Part shown: positions 11,875 through 24,400 of the stretch, in pieces
Position numbering within the stretch: position 1 is the stretch's first letter
How the letters are laid out: each line of letters starts with the position of its first letter
Assembly: GCF_002775205.1 (NCBI RefSeq)
Contig: NC_036453.1
Coordinates: 3,995,103 to 4,059,102 of the forward strand
Length of the DNA: 64,000 nt
From: Xiphophorus maculatus
Taxonomy: Eukaryota; Chordata; Actinopteri; Cyprinodontiformes; Poeciliidae
Direction of reading: 5' to 3'
The notes under the pieces: model-generated
Seen by the model: only the letters and a program-made list of their open reading frames with translations
What the model was told of the DNA's origin: nothing
Databases searched by the model: none
Translations under genes and position numbers: made by a program

Positions 11875-14449
11875 GGACCGCCGTGTGTATCGGGCGTTTT
11901 TTTTTTTTAGATCAAGGTCCTTGTCGGTTTTCTCTTCGAATTTTCGGCAGTTTCACGGACGTTGGTGAGTTGACATGTTTATTAATTTTAATCCGCCGTT
12001 GGCTTCAGACAGAATGAGTTTGTTCACAGCAAGTAGAGGGTAAATGGCGCAGAGAGAGGTGGGTTTGCAGGCAGGTCTTTCACCTGGCTCTTTGCTGAAT
12101 TTTTTAGAGACGCAGTCAAGGGGGATTTTTTAACCAGGCCAGATGTGTGTAGCTGCTGGGCCTGGGGCTTCGGGTTCCGGGGATCGTTTCATTTAAAACT
12201 TGGACGCTTCTTCAAATCGCTATTGACATATCTTACTGTCAGCATCTGTTTTTAAAACAGAAGTCCTTCATGTCTCAGCAGCAGATGTTTCTATAGTCGT
12301 CTGAATTTAAATACGGAACCTGCAAACACCAGACTGACGGGAAGGAAGGAAAATTGATTGGAAGGATGCAAGAAACCGATTGTAAAAAGGAATAGAGAAA
12401 ATAGGATTCTGATGGGAAAACAAAGATTGTTGTAAGTGGGTGTTTGATGAAAGAAGGAAGCAGAACAGAGTGTGGGAAAGAAGAAGTGTTGTAAGGAAAG
12501 AATGTAGAAAGGAAGGAAAATGACTATTTTAGTCTATGGAGTTGAAGGAAACGATAATGACGAAAGAATTAACAAGGTAGGAACATATGATATTAGATGG
12601 ATGGTAGGGATTGATTACAGATCCCTGTATTTATCACGTTGACATTGAGAGACATTGGAATATTTTTCCATACTTCATTTTAGTTCTGCATATTTACCCA
12701 ATTATGGAAAAAACTAATCTGATCATATAATTTTCCACACTTTTCAAAACGCCTTGGGATTCCTTTGTTTATTAAGATGTTTATATGACAGGATCAATTG
12801 AAGAAGAAATAAACTGTTTTTATAATGAAAAAACAGCATGGCCTTTATATGGATTGGTTTATTTTCTTGAATAAATTCTGAGAAATAGTGCTGTTGCACA
12901 CACAATAAAATAAAATACAAATGCTTTAATAAACTATATAAGCATCTATGGAAGCAAACTAAAAAAAAAAATTAAACACAGGGGATTTTTTACTCTTACT
13001 ATGCTCAGTACATGTCTTCATTTAAAGCATGCCTTTGCTCTGACAAAAAACCCAAATTTATTTCTTTAAATATGCATCTGTCAAGCTGCAGATCTAATCT
13101 TGCTGCACTCTGCAGTTGTACAGACTCCTATGATTAAAAAATATATTTATGTTCTTAGCCTTTAGGTTATACCAATAAAAGGAAATTTAAAGGGTTGTTT
13201 TGCCCATTTGAACATTTCCAGGAAGTCGGCTCTTCTACCACTAGTTCTTAGTTCCTGTTTTCTTAAAATTGTTTACCACCCACCACTTACACCATTACCT
13301 GTTTGCAACCTGTGATCCCAAGTCATCACTGTTTGGTTAACTGGTCTTGTTTGTTGGTATTTAGTGATCAGATGACTTTGTGGCTTTTTTAAAGCCTGTT
13401 TGTACACATTGTACTTGCTCACAGTCATTGCACTTTACAGAAACCCTTTTCCTATTGTGTTACTCCCATGGGGTGTAACTTTGTGGCCTATATTTAGCTT
13501 TAAGTTAAATTTCTGAAGAGCAATTATCTGCAAGCAACTTGTGTATAATAGCCTCTGTAGTTAAATTGTTTAGAATTTAATACATTTTTATTTAAAGTAT
13601 TTTATAGGACAGAAAATGATTGATTGAAGTGAAATTCAGTAAGGAAAAATGATTTAAAACTTGCCTAGCAAATCCATGTTAGTTGCATGTTGAATAAAAG
13701 TAAAAAAAAAAACATTAAAAACTCCAAGGGCTCCTAAGGCCTCACCTCTAGCCTCATCCAGATGTTTTCTGTTTTTGATCTGATGGCCAGAGATTTTTTT
13801 TTTTTTAGGCAGCACAGGGACGTTTAGCTCCACGTGGCATCCAGATGTTAGAATCTCACCACTTTCCGTCTGAAAAAGATGGCAGAAAAACTAACTCTTG
13901 ACTTGCTTTAGTAAATTGTTTTCCATGCTAGTAGGGGGATGTAGATTACATCAAGAAATATTCCGTGCACATTGCAGAAATGAAATGGAGAAGTTGCAGG
14001 ATGTCTTACTCTGTAAGTAGTAACCTGATCTAAAACTGGCATTACTGAGTGTTTGAGTTTGACAGAATTTGTCAGTGAGAAGGAAAACATGACGGATTTG
14101 TAATTGGTAGCTTCGGATGTGTTGTGGCCTGCCGCAGTGAACTTTGATATGGCTCGACAGCCAGAAGCAGCAAAATAGCAGCTTTAAGAAAACAAAAATC
14201 CTAGCTTCATTTCAGCCCCTCAGAAACAGTGTTCCAGTATTTCTGCCAAAACAACGGTTTCCACGACTCCCTGCAAGTGGGTAATAACTTACTCATGCTT
14301 TGGCTATGTTTTAGAGCTCTTTATTAGAATTGTAAATTGCATAATTAAAAACTGCTGGATTACTCAGAAGGGTGTGAGGTAAAGTCTTGATAAAACTATT
14401 CCAACTCATAGTGTAAAATCTGTCTCTGTGTGTGTTTTAGGTTGGAGTC

Positions 14450-14705
14450 ATGGCTAGGCGACGTGGCTAACTGTGGTCGGCGGCAGGTTTGGGCCCTGCA
14501 GTCGGAGAACGCGCCATGACGGCTGTGGAGGATTGAGGAAGAATCCCAGCCTGCAGCTTCTTCAGCTTCACTTCCACTCATCTCTGTTGGACTCTTCTCT
14601 GTTGATCTAATTATGTCTAAATGACTCCGGTTAAATTTTAAGACGTGGATTCTCTCACATCAGAATCCATCTACACCACCCAAGTTTTATTTTATGTGCT
14701 CCTGA
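14450..14705 (+). promoter_or_regulatory. tpst1: cluster of five short upstream ORFs in the tpst1 leader
   Basis: The second leader exon starts at 14441 after acceptor TGTGTTTTAG. Before the main ATG at 14730 it has five tiny ORFs: 14450-14470 (6 codons), 14516-14536 (6), 14613-14624 (3), 14621-14641 (6, overlapping the previous one by ATGA) and 14694-14705 (3). All end before the main start, so reinitiation or leaky scanning would be needed. With those in exon 1 the leader has about seven upstream starts. Confidence 0.6.
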
Positions 14706-14729
14706 TTTCCAAAAGAAACCCCAACAGCC

Positions 14730-17700
14730 ATGCGAGGCAGAACCAACATGCTGCTGGGCTGCGTGCTCCTCTGCTCCGCCTTTCTGCTCTACCTGGGCAT
14801 GAACACTATAGACTGCCCTCGGAAAAGCCACCGCTACCACTGGATGGAGCTCAACATGGCCTCGGGCAATCAGAGTCTGCCGCACTTCCCGGAAGACACA
14901 CCCCTCATCTTCATCGGGGGTTTTCCTCGGAGCGGCACCACGCTGATGCGCGTGATGCTGGACGCGCACAGCGCCGTTCGGTGCGGAGAGGAGACCAGGG
15001 TGATCCCTCGCCTCCTGGCTATGAGGGCTACCTGGAGTCGCTCCGTCAGGGAGAGGATACGCTTGGACGAGGCCGGCGTCACTGACCAGGTGTTGGACGC
15101 AGCGGTGCGAGCCTTTCTGTTGGAGGTGAGCGTTTCGTCTCAAACGAGAGAGCCTCAAACACCCTTGTGTCTGTAAACATATTGGATTACAAGATTACCT
15201 CAGCACAACGTCAATGTGTTGAAAGAGTTGCAGACTTTTTTTTAATTATGTGAAAATGTGGCTTTTAAAAAGGGGGCAGTATCATGTAAAATAAACTTTT
15301 TTTCAATGTTACAGTATGTTCTAATGTCATCCCCTTATCTAAAGCATACCTGGAGTATTGACTTGATTCTTTCATGCATGTTTAAGAAATCCTTTAATCT
15401 CCATGGCAACCATTCAGCTGTGCAAAACGCCTGGTTGGTCTTAGCTCCACCTTCAAGTTGCAGCTCCTTCTGGGAACTGCAGTTTCCGAGCTTCCAAGTT
15501 TCCGACTCCCCCACTCAGCTCCTTCAGACTAACCATCAGCAATTGGCAAACATCTGGTGGAACTTCGCCTCTGCTGAGCTCATTATAGGAGCTACTTGTC
15601 AGTGCAACACTGGTAAAAATGTTGTCAAAGAGTTAACAGAGGAGCCATGTTGTGTTGGCTTCCTGAAAGCAGAGTTTCAGAAAGAGCAGGAGTTTTTAAA
15701 GAGACAGGGCCAATATCAAGGCGTTTTCTTTCAAGTCATATTTAATATATACAGCATTGTTAGAACAGCTAAATGTAGCATAGTTACTTGATTATGCTAT
15801 AAAATGACATAATGTGCCTGTAAAACACGTAGTACTGCCTCTTTAAATCTCAGAACTGTACCATGCCTTAGTGTTCAGCCCAGCTTCAGTCTGACGTTGC
15901 AAAATCTCTCTGTCTCTGTCAGCTTTGCACAACTTTGCAAAGTTGCAGAAACTCAGTCGGGCTGTGCGGAAAGTATGTTTGGACATATGTTTGTAGTATT
16001 TCCACAGATTCCAAAATTTATTTTAATTCTGGACTTTATCAGAAACTTTCTAACACATTTAATGGTCTAAGTTAATTGGTTCTGCTGTAGCTCAGGCTGT
16101 GGTTAGGATCATTGCCCTGCTGGAACATGAAACTACTCTGTAATCTCAAGTGTTACAAGAGTTTTACAGATTTCATTTCTTCCAACTGTAGGAGAAAATA
16201 GTTTTGCAAAAGATTGTGGAGGTATTTATACAGTGCTGATATTTGGGTTAGGTTAGTTTGAAGATAGCTACTTTATTGTAGGGTTGTAGTTAAATCTCAT
16301 GGCTGTATTGAATTGTGTTGTGTGTGTGCGCTCCAGGTGATAGTCGGCCATGGGGAGCCTGCAGCTCGTCTTTGCAACAAAGACCCATTTGCGTTGAAGT
16401 CCCTGTCTTATTTGGCGCGCATCTTCCCCAAAGCCAAGTTTGTCCTCATGTTGAGAGACGGACGGGCAACTGTCCACTCCATGATATCTCGCAAGGTAAG
16501 CTTGTTTTCTTCCTTGTTTATTTTCACCGGGGCTGGAAAACTTCTTCTATGGCTTCTATTTTGCAGGCTCATATTTCCAAGCTGGCACATCACAAATTTG
16601 TGCTGATGCTGCACTCTCTGTTAGTGGTTAGAGTGGGAGAGTGAAACAACGTTAGCCATGTTTTCTCACAGCAAAGCAGAATCTTTAGTGAACATTTTTT
16701 TTATTTTTTATTTTTTATTGACTGCTTGTCTCAGGTGACCATCTCGGGGTTCGACCTGAGCAGCTACAGAGACTGTCTGACCAAGTGGAGCAGTGCAGTG
16801 GAGGCCATGTTCAGCCAGTGCCAGGCGGTGGGGGAAACACGATGTTTACCTGTCCGATACGAGCAGCTGGTTCTCCACCCAGAGCAGCAAATGAGGGACT
16901 TGCTTCATTTCCTGGAGCTGAAGTGGGACTCCTCGGTGCTGCATCACGAAGAGCTGATTGGGAAGGCTGGTGGCGTTTCGCTGTCCAGGTGAGTATTTGA
17001 CACGTTAATGCAACAAACTCTGACATGTCTCATCATGCAAGTATGTTCTGTCAAATATTTCACTTAGAACCATATTCTTTCGTGAATTAAATAGTCTTGA
17101 AATGTAGTTTTGCATAAAAAGTGCTTCACTTCTGGTGTGGGCACTCAAGCGAAAGTTTCAGAGGCAGATATCGCCAAACCTCAACTTAAAAAAGTTTTAA
17201 AAAACAGCCCAGAAGCTGTTTGTGCATCATTGATGGTCTTCTTGTGAGAAGTTGTGTGTAGACGTGTGAAATGGCCATAAAAGTTTAAACTTGTGGAGAA
17301 AAATCTAAAAATAAGAGTTGCTAATTAGTGACTCAGTAAGACTCAGACATGTTTAAAAAGAACAAGTGTAGCCGCATTTTGAAGACAACAGGTCTTTCAT
17401 TTTCTGTAACAAGGAAAGTCAAGATAAACAACTGGCTGTAGGGCTGAGGAGAAGAAACAGGATTGTTTATACTCACATTTTCATGGAGTACTTTTCCCAC
17501 AGTGTACAAATTTTGAAGTACCAAATTAAAATAAGGCAGCTGTTTCCTCTCCTTCATGCAGCTGTGGGACATTTCTGCTTTCTGGGATTAACAACTTCAA
17601 CCTGGTTTAATATATTTTTCTTTTTTCCAGCTTTTTAAATCTGTTGTCATTTTACATTTCAAGATAAATGATTCAAAACTCCTGAACTGAATGTGATTTT

Positions 17701-20700
17701 TACTAAGGTAACCCACATTACACATTTATCTTGACTTTAGTTTTTATTTTTGATAAAGCGCAGAAACTCATCTTTTCTTTATAATTTAAATTCCCACACA
17801 TGTCAGTCTAAGCAGTTCATTGGAGTCTCCTCAGAATAACTGGATTTTGCTGTTTTTTTTATTATTGTTGCAAGAAGTTGAAAATACATTTCACTTTCAC
17901 AAGAAACACAAGATTTAAACAAGTGCAGATTTCATTTAACAAATTATAAACTTAAATACGATAAATTATTCATTTTGTAAGAGCTAAAACATACATTTAT
18001 GTGACCAATATTATAAAATTTTACATGATAGCAACCATCTTTTGTTGTGTAACAGTGCGTTAAGTGCTACTTACTTTAAAAAAAGCAAAGGATTATATAT
18101 TATAAAGTTTTTAAAAAGCACTTCTGGATTTTAGGTTTTATTATCAGATGTGTGTGAATAACTCGGAACACAACTCAGTAACTTCCTTTAGTTGTAGTTT
18201 CTGTTATAAACTGTTTTCCATGTAACCTCATCGGTCTCTCACGTCTTTGTGGAAGTATCTTCACCATCACATGTCTGGAACAAAGCTTCTGTCTCTTTGA
18301 GGTTTGCAGTCATTTGTTTATGCAAAGCTATTAGGATCGCGCACCACCATATTTTAATCAGATTGAGCTTTTATTCTGTAATACCTCAATTCTTTTCTGT
18401 TCAGCTTATCTTTTGTGGCTTTGTTTGGAATTACGGTTCCATGTGTCATGACCCAGTTTGGACCAAGCTTAGCTTTGCCACAAAAAATGACCCTTTCTTT
18501 TGCACCTTGGGTTTGATAAATTACTGTAATAACACATTACAAGCATCACTGGTGCATATTGTGTCAGCTGCTATCTATTTGTAGAGTGATTGATTTTGGT
18601 GCAGAATGATGACCCATCAGTAACCAATAACCACTGAGGTTTCATGCTTAGGCATTATGTTACAATATTTAGGTTGTAAAAAATGTTCAAGCATGTCTAT
18701 TATATATTTATGTGGGTTTGGTTTTAGAGAATTGTTTTGAATTAAAATGCAGCTGAGGTTGGGAGGGAGATTTGTATCCAACTTGAGCCGCCGTGTTGCC
18801 AGAGTTTTCTTCTAAAGCAGCCTAACCTCTCAGGGTCAAGCTCAGCTTGGCGACCTCTCCTAGCAGACTTCATTTGTGCTGCTTTGTTCACTTGTCATTC
18901 AAGCGCAGCATCTTTCTGCTGGGCAGCCGTTCAGGGGATTTGGTGGGAATCTGGCTGCCGTACCATGCTAAAACCAAATCTGTTATTTAAAGGAATTAGG
19001 CCACATTCAGGGGGAATTAGCTCTCTTATTTTTCATTACTTATGCAACATTTACTTACACAGATGTTCCATAACCTTTCACAAAGATGTTACAAAATAAA
19101 CTGTTTTCTGCTCTTATTTTTGATGTGTGCATCAATTTAGATGCACATATTAAATTGAAGTGACATGGAAAGTGAAATTCCATTTCATTTATGGGTGTTA
19201 TTACTTTAATTTTATTTATTCCTTCTCAACTTTCTTTTTTGTTCTTTTAACACGGGTAAAAAAATTTTAGCTAACTATTGGGTTTTTTTTACTTCCTGTT
19301 TGATTTGAGTTGCTACTTTGACTTTACAAATCTTTAAAAAACAAGTTTTGCAGACGTTAAAAAGCGTGTCCAGTTTTTTTTCTCTTTATCTGGTTTATTT
19401 TGCCTTTCAAGTAAATGCACCTGATGGCCAAATGCCACCTGACCTGGGTGTGTGAAGAAAGCTGTTCTCTTTTTTTGTTGTTGTTTATCTAACACGTGTT
19501 TTTTTGGCGGGGCCATCTATGGATTTTTACTCTTGAAAGGGTTTAACATTTTTTCTTTTACTTCCTGTTTGGTTTGAACTTTTTTATGTTTGCAGACCCT
19601 GTTAAAAAGTGTATTCAGTTTTTCTCTACTTACCTGGTTAGTTTCACCTTTGCCCTGTCAGACCCATAAGCTGATGGCCAAATCCAACCTGACCTGTGTG
19701 TGTGTGTGTGTGCGCGTGTGTGTGTGAACAGGGTTGAACGCTCCACAGACCAGGTGGTGAAGCCAGTGAACACGGAGGCCCTCTCTAAGTGGGTGGGAAA
19801 CATTCCCAGCAATGTGATCGACGACATGGCCGAAATCGCCCCGATGCTCGCTCGCCTGGGCTACAATCCGCACGCCAACCCTCCTGATTACACAAAAGCG
19901 GATCCCATCACGTCTCCTTTTAACCACTTGCAGGTAAGGGACAGGAGGATTTTGTTTTTATCCTTAAATATGTTATTTTCTTTCCATAAATAATTATGAC
20001 TTTAAAATTTCTTTATAAATTTCAACAATTTTAGTAGCCCTAACTTCAAAGGATTGTTGGTTTTTTTCTTTTTAAAAGTAGACCTTTTTTCTTTTTGTGT
20101 TTTTTATTTGTACTCATATATGTGGTTGCTGGTCATTCTTTTGAAACGTTGTAAATAGACCTGTTACAGTAAGCAATAAATCAATTTATCGCAAGATAAA
20201 CTAAAGTGAGCTCAATAATTTCCATTTGCATGATTTATGAAACGTGATTTTGTTGTTTCTGTTGTTTTACTCATTTATTGTCAATATGTAAAATGTCTTC
20301 CAGTTCCAGCTTTAAATATTCATTAGTGTTTAACGTTTATTGATCTTTGAATCTTTGAGAGGGTGAACTTAAATGATTTATATTATAAAACTGGCCAGTA
20401 TATTATTTGAAAGTGGTCTCAATATTATTGTTTATTGCAATAAATTCTGGGACAATTTATAGAGCTAATGTTGAGTTTAGATCTTTTACATTTACTGTCA
20501 TATTTGGAAAATAAACAGTTCTTTTCAGATTTGGTTACTATAATGAGACAACTTTGTCTACTATGTGTCTAGACTCAGAAATAAATCTACATGTAATCAC
20601 ATAATTAAAACATTACTTCCTCAATCTTCTTTGGTCAAAACCAGCTTTGAGGATAATCTTCTTTAAAATGAATTAAATATCTGCTGCTGAAGAAGCAACG

Positions 20701-20823
20701 TGACTCTGACAACTGCATGTTCTCTCGTTTTTTTCTTTAAATTTCTTTTCACGTGAGTGAGAAATGTTTCTGCTCTTCCCTCAGAGAGAGAAAACGGCAG
20801 CAGACTCTCCTCATCCCAGTTAA
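14730..20823 (+). CDS. tpst1: protein-tyrosine sulfotransferase (TPST1-type)
   Basis: A Golgi type II membrane enzyme that moves sulfate from PAPS to tyrosines of secreted and membrane proteins. Five coding exons: 14730-15125, 16337-16495, 16735-16988, 19732-19933 and 20785-20823, total 1047 nt, 348 residues. A short cytosolic end is followed by a membrane anchor (about residues 7-24). The PAPS 5'-phosphosulfate loop is PRSGTTLMR (67-74), then [11 protein letters not shown] carrying the catalytic Glu, [33 protein letters not shown] (3'-phosphate site), [17 protein letters not shown] and [12 protein letters not shown]. The C-terminal tail after TSPFNHLQ ([12 protein letters not shown]) differs from the human tail. 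Synteny with crcp and asl favours tpst1, although fish also have a tpst1-like paralogue. Acceptors of exons 2 and 4 lie next to TG tracts. AATAAA is at 21201-21206. Confidence 0.93.
15235..15850. repeat. probable interspersed repeat in the tpst1 intron after exon 1
   Basis: Contains CCTGGTTGGTCTTAGCTCCA, AGTTGCAGCTCCTTCTGG, TTTAAAGAGACAGGGCC and CGTAGTACTGCCTCTTTAAAT, motifs I associate with a dispersed fish repeat. A 177-codon open frame crosses it but has no recognisable domain, lacks splice logic and spans repeat-like sequence, so it is not called a gene. The family is not identified. Confidence 0.35.
19285..19715. repeat. diverged tandem duplication upstream of tpst1 exon 4
   Basis: Two direct copies, about 19285-19455 and 19553-19715. 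Shared blocks in order are ACTTCCTGTTTGRTTTGA, GCAGACNNNGTTAAAAAGYGT, CAGTTTTTYTCT, CTGATGGCCAAATSCMACC and TGACCTGKGTGTGTG. The second copy runs directly into the TG tract and acceptor of exon 4. The first copy has the pre-acceptor sequence but no exon behind it. Confidence 0.65.
19696..19727. repeat. TG microsatellite abutting the tpst1 exon 4 acceptor
   Basis: Alternating TG with a CGCG interruption ends four bases before the acceptor AACAG|GG at 19732. It takes the place of a normal polypyrimidine tract. TG-rich acceptors bound as UG repeats by TDP-43 or CELF proteins are known for other vertebrate genes. Confidence 0.8.
20150..20465. mobile_element. unclassified dispersed element (CAATAAATCAATTTATCG family), copy 1
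   Basis: Begins GTTACAGTAAGCAATAAATC and ends TTTATTGCAATAAATTCTGG then GACAATTTAT. The same block order is seen at 45067-45432 and, in pieces and reversed, at 23384-23900 and 53335-53425. Ends resemble inverted repeats of the type AGGCCTGTCACGATAA. The transposon class is not clear, and it carries no coding capacity. Confidence 0.5.
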
Positions 20824-21189
20824 AGATGGCAGCTCTCTGCTGCCTTACGGACGCACCTGGAACACAGACTTTCATTCCAGCTGTTATCTCGCCTCACATG
20901 GAGAACTGCGGCGCTGCGATTACATTGAATTCTTCTCGAGACTTGTTTACAGTTTCCAAGTGTGAAGACTGGTGGACTACCGGATTAATTTGCGTTTTAA
21001 TTGTCAGCTCTTCACAGTGAACTGTTTTCCACAGATTCTTGACACATCCCATCACGTTCTACCTGACAGTGTTTCAACTTTTCTCCCAAGTTCATTGCAA
21101 TGTGAATGCGTATTCAGACCAATATCTCACTAAGCGCTCAGTCAGTGGTTGTCAAGCATAATGACTGTATATATTTTTCAAAATGTACT

Positions 21190-21206
21190 TTTATTTTCTT
21201 AATAAA
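21190..21206. terminator. bidirectional poly(A) signal zone between tpst1 and the opsin gene
   Basis: AATAAA on the plus strand at 21201-21206 serves tpst1. On the minus strand TTTATT at 21190-21195 reads AATAAA and would serve the convergent opsin transcript; a second minus AATAAA is at about 21245-21250. The two 3' UTRs therefore meet or overlap by a few bases. Confidence 0.55.
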
Positions 21207-21301
21207 TTATTTTGGTTGAATGGTCATCAGGTTTTTTTTGATGGTTTATTACAAGACAATCATCTTTCTACACAGCATTATACTTATTTCTTCTGTCCAT
21301 A

Positions 21302-21315
21302 GCGCCCTCTTGTGG
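21302..21315 (-). promoter_or_regulatory. CTCF-like motif between tpst1 and opsin
   Basis: On the minus strand it reads CCACAAGAGGGCGC, matching the CTCF core CCASYAGRKGGCRS at 13 of 14 positions. It lies between the convergent 3' ends of the two genes. Motif match only. Confidence 0.4.
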
Positions 21316-21420
21316 TGCTTTAACAACACAGCACCTCTGACTTCTAGATTAAGAAAAATGAGTGGCAGAAAGCTCAACAGAAATAGCTTCTTTGTGCTGT
21401 TACGTTTCACTGTGAGCCAT

Positions 21421-24400
21421 TTAGACCTGCACAGGTAGCTGAACATTATGGTCTGTGGATGGGAGCAAAGCAGGGTCCGTGTTTGGCTCTTCTGTTGGCA
21501 TATTCTGAGTCCAGATGCTTCTGCTGCTCGATACGTCTGCTGAAAAATCCTCTGAACTGCAGCTGATCATGTCGAGGAAACATCTGGAGAACTGAGAGAA
21601 GCACAATGAGGGGAGAAACTGTACAGACAGTAAAGATGGTACAAGACAATTTACATCTGGTATGAAAGAAACGTTTCAAGACGTGAACAATGATTGGGGT
21701 TTAGTAAGATTTAAATGACACTTATTTCACAGCCCACATCTGAGCTTTTTGGATTACAAAATGTTTGAAATATAATTCAGGAGAAAATATGGTGGCAGGG
21801 TTGGGTTATAAAACAAAATCCAAAACTGAATATAACAGAGCACTGTTCAATCATTTGTCTGATGAAGAACAGGTTTCCAATAGAGATTCTCCTTTTGAAC
21901 TGCAATAAGAAACTTTTGAACCAAAATAAAAGTATTTAAATATTATTTCCTCTAAGACCTCTGTTTAGTATGTTGGTTTACTCAAGATCAAAACTGAACC
22001 ATGTGCCCCTCATGTAAAATGCTGTGTTTAAAATTAACTCTACACCTCACCCCTCTCTACTGTAAACTATGGTGATGGCAGCATCATGCTGTGGAGCTGC
22101 TCAGAGTTGATGGAAACATTAATGTAGCTAGAAACAGAGAAGAGCACCTAAACACAATTTCCACTGTGGAACATGGAAGTGGCAGCATTATACTGTGGGT
22201 ACACCAAAACCAATGTTCCAGTTTCCTTCCAGCATGAAGATTTATAGCCAAATGTATGGAGCTAAATTGGGGCCATAACGTTAGTTCAAAAGAAAAATAA
22301 TCTGAAACTTAAAAAAATAAAGATCTTGAATCTCAAAAAAAGTTTCGAACAATTTTTTCAGTTCAGACTTTTTTCTTCGGTTTCAAGACATTTCAGCTTC
22401 AAATATTTTTTTCAGTTTCAGACTCTTTGAATTTCAAAATAATTTTTCAGTTTCAAATCTTATTTTTTCAGTTTTAAATATTTTTTCAGTTTCAATGTTT
22501 TTTAAATTTGAAATCTTATTTTTTCTCTTTTAAATTTTTTTTTCCATTTCAAACTTTTTTCAGTTTCAAAATAATCTTTTAGTTTCACATCTTTATTTTC
22601 AGTTTCAAATTTACATTTTTTTTTGTTTCAAATCTTTTTTTTTTCACTTTCAAATCTTTTTGTTCAGTTACAATTTCTTTTTTTTTTTGTCTTTTGTACA
22701 AAGTTTATGGCCCCAATTTAGCTCCATACAAAGCACCCAACAGATGATTACAACAAACACACTTGTGCTCTCTTACCTGGTTGTTGAGCAGCACACATAT
22801 GACCGGATTGAGAACGGTGCTGGTCTTCGCCAGCAGGGCGGGAATCAAAGCGGCTGCAGGCGGCACCGCTCCTGGCCGTCCGAACGAGGCAAGCATCGCC
22901 ATAACGGCGTATGGAGTCCAGCACAGCAGGTAACCTGTCACCATGGCGACCACCATCAGGAGGATCCGACCCTCGGCCTGCGACTTGTTGATACCAGCCG
23001 CCTGGTGACACACGAACCACCGCTGGTGAATTGAAGGAAAGGTCGATTCCTTCAATTCACCAGAACTTGACCTTTAACAAGTTAAAGGTCAAGTTCTAAG
23101 CAGACCTGTCTCATCACGCCTCGGACCGCCAGCAAGATCCGGCCGTAGCAGAAGAACATGAGCAGCAGAGGCAGGAGGAGGCAGAAGACGAACAAGCAGA
23201 TGATGTAGGAACGGGCCGTGACGGAGCGGCGCCGCCACTGGACGGAGCAGACGGTGCCGGGACCCTCCGGCCCGTAACTGCTAAGAGACGGGTATGTTAG
23301 GAACCAGATAGCCACCAATCTGAAAGTCCATTAGACAGTTTTTTGATTTGTATTTAGTTTAATCAAACATAATCTGCCTCTAAGCCTGCCGCAATTACAA
23401 AATTTGCTGGGTGATAAATATTACGATAAACCATAATAATGTTGTTTTGATACCATTTTAAATGATAATGGCATAATAGTGCAAGTACACATAAACTTTA
23501 AATTCTAATAAACTTTTAATAAAATAATCAAAATAAATAAACAAAACAACAGATTCTTTCTGGGATTTTTTTTTGCAATAAAATAAAAATGTTTGTGGTA
23601 CTAACTTGGAAATATTTGCACTTATTTATGATGATAAATGCAGCTTTTCGTTACTAGCTGTATATATTGTGGACTGTAGCTGACATCAGTAAAAGCTGTT
23701 TAGTACAAGTAAAAACGTTTTTGACAAGTTTTGAGAAAAATCTGCAATAAAATGACAATTACTAGCGCAAAAAAGTGTGGGGATTTGCTGATTTTGTTTT
23801 AATTTCCATGATAATTCTCAAAAAACTGGAGGGACTGATTGGTATAATTTGGCAGTAAACAGATAAAAACTGCATCGATTTGATTGATAACATAATATTT
23901 AAGCTCACTTAGTGTTTAATCTAGAATCTTAGGGCAACATAAAAAGCCATGGTGGGCCAGATTTGGCCCACGGGCCTTGAGTTTGACACATGTGGTGTAA
24001 AGTGAGAACTGCTGGGTTAAATACAGCGATAATACAGACCTGCTCCAGCCCAGCAGTGGCGGTAAAGTCCAGGCCAGTGAGTAGAGCCAGGAAAACGCTA
24101 CGGAGAGTCTGGCTCTGCGATAATGTGAGGAGTTGAGCTGGGAGCCGCTGAGCGTCATGGCGTACCGCTCAAACGACAGCAGAGAGAGAGACACCAGAGA
24201 AACGACTCCTGGCAGGCAGACACAGTGGAGAAATCCATAGCAATATGAGAACAAAGCCACACAATAACAAGAAGTTGGGAAATTTGACTACTCTTCTACA
24301 TTTTAATCAAAAATAGTAATTTGTATGAAAAATATTGCACTTTAAACATGGTGAACAAATGGTTCACCATGTTGCTCTTGGACATCTCAATAAATAGGTT

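Noticed and set aside
14655-15158. 167-codon antisense frame over tpst1 exon 1
   Set aside because: Shadow of a GC-rich coding exon; the plus strand encodes conserved TPST sequence.
15258-15791. 177-codon frame in a tpst1 intron
   Set aside because: No recognisable domain, and it overlaps repeat-like sequence; treated as an interspersed repeat.
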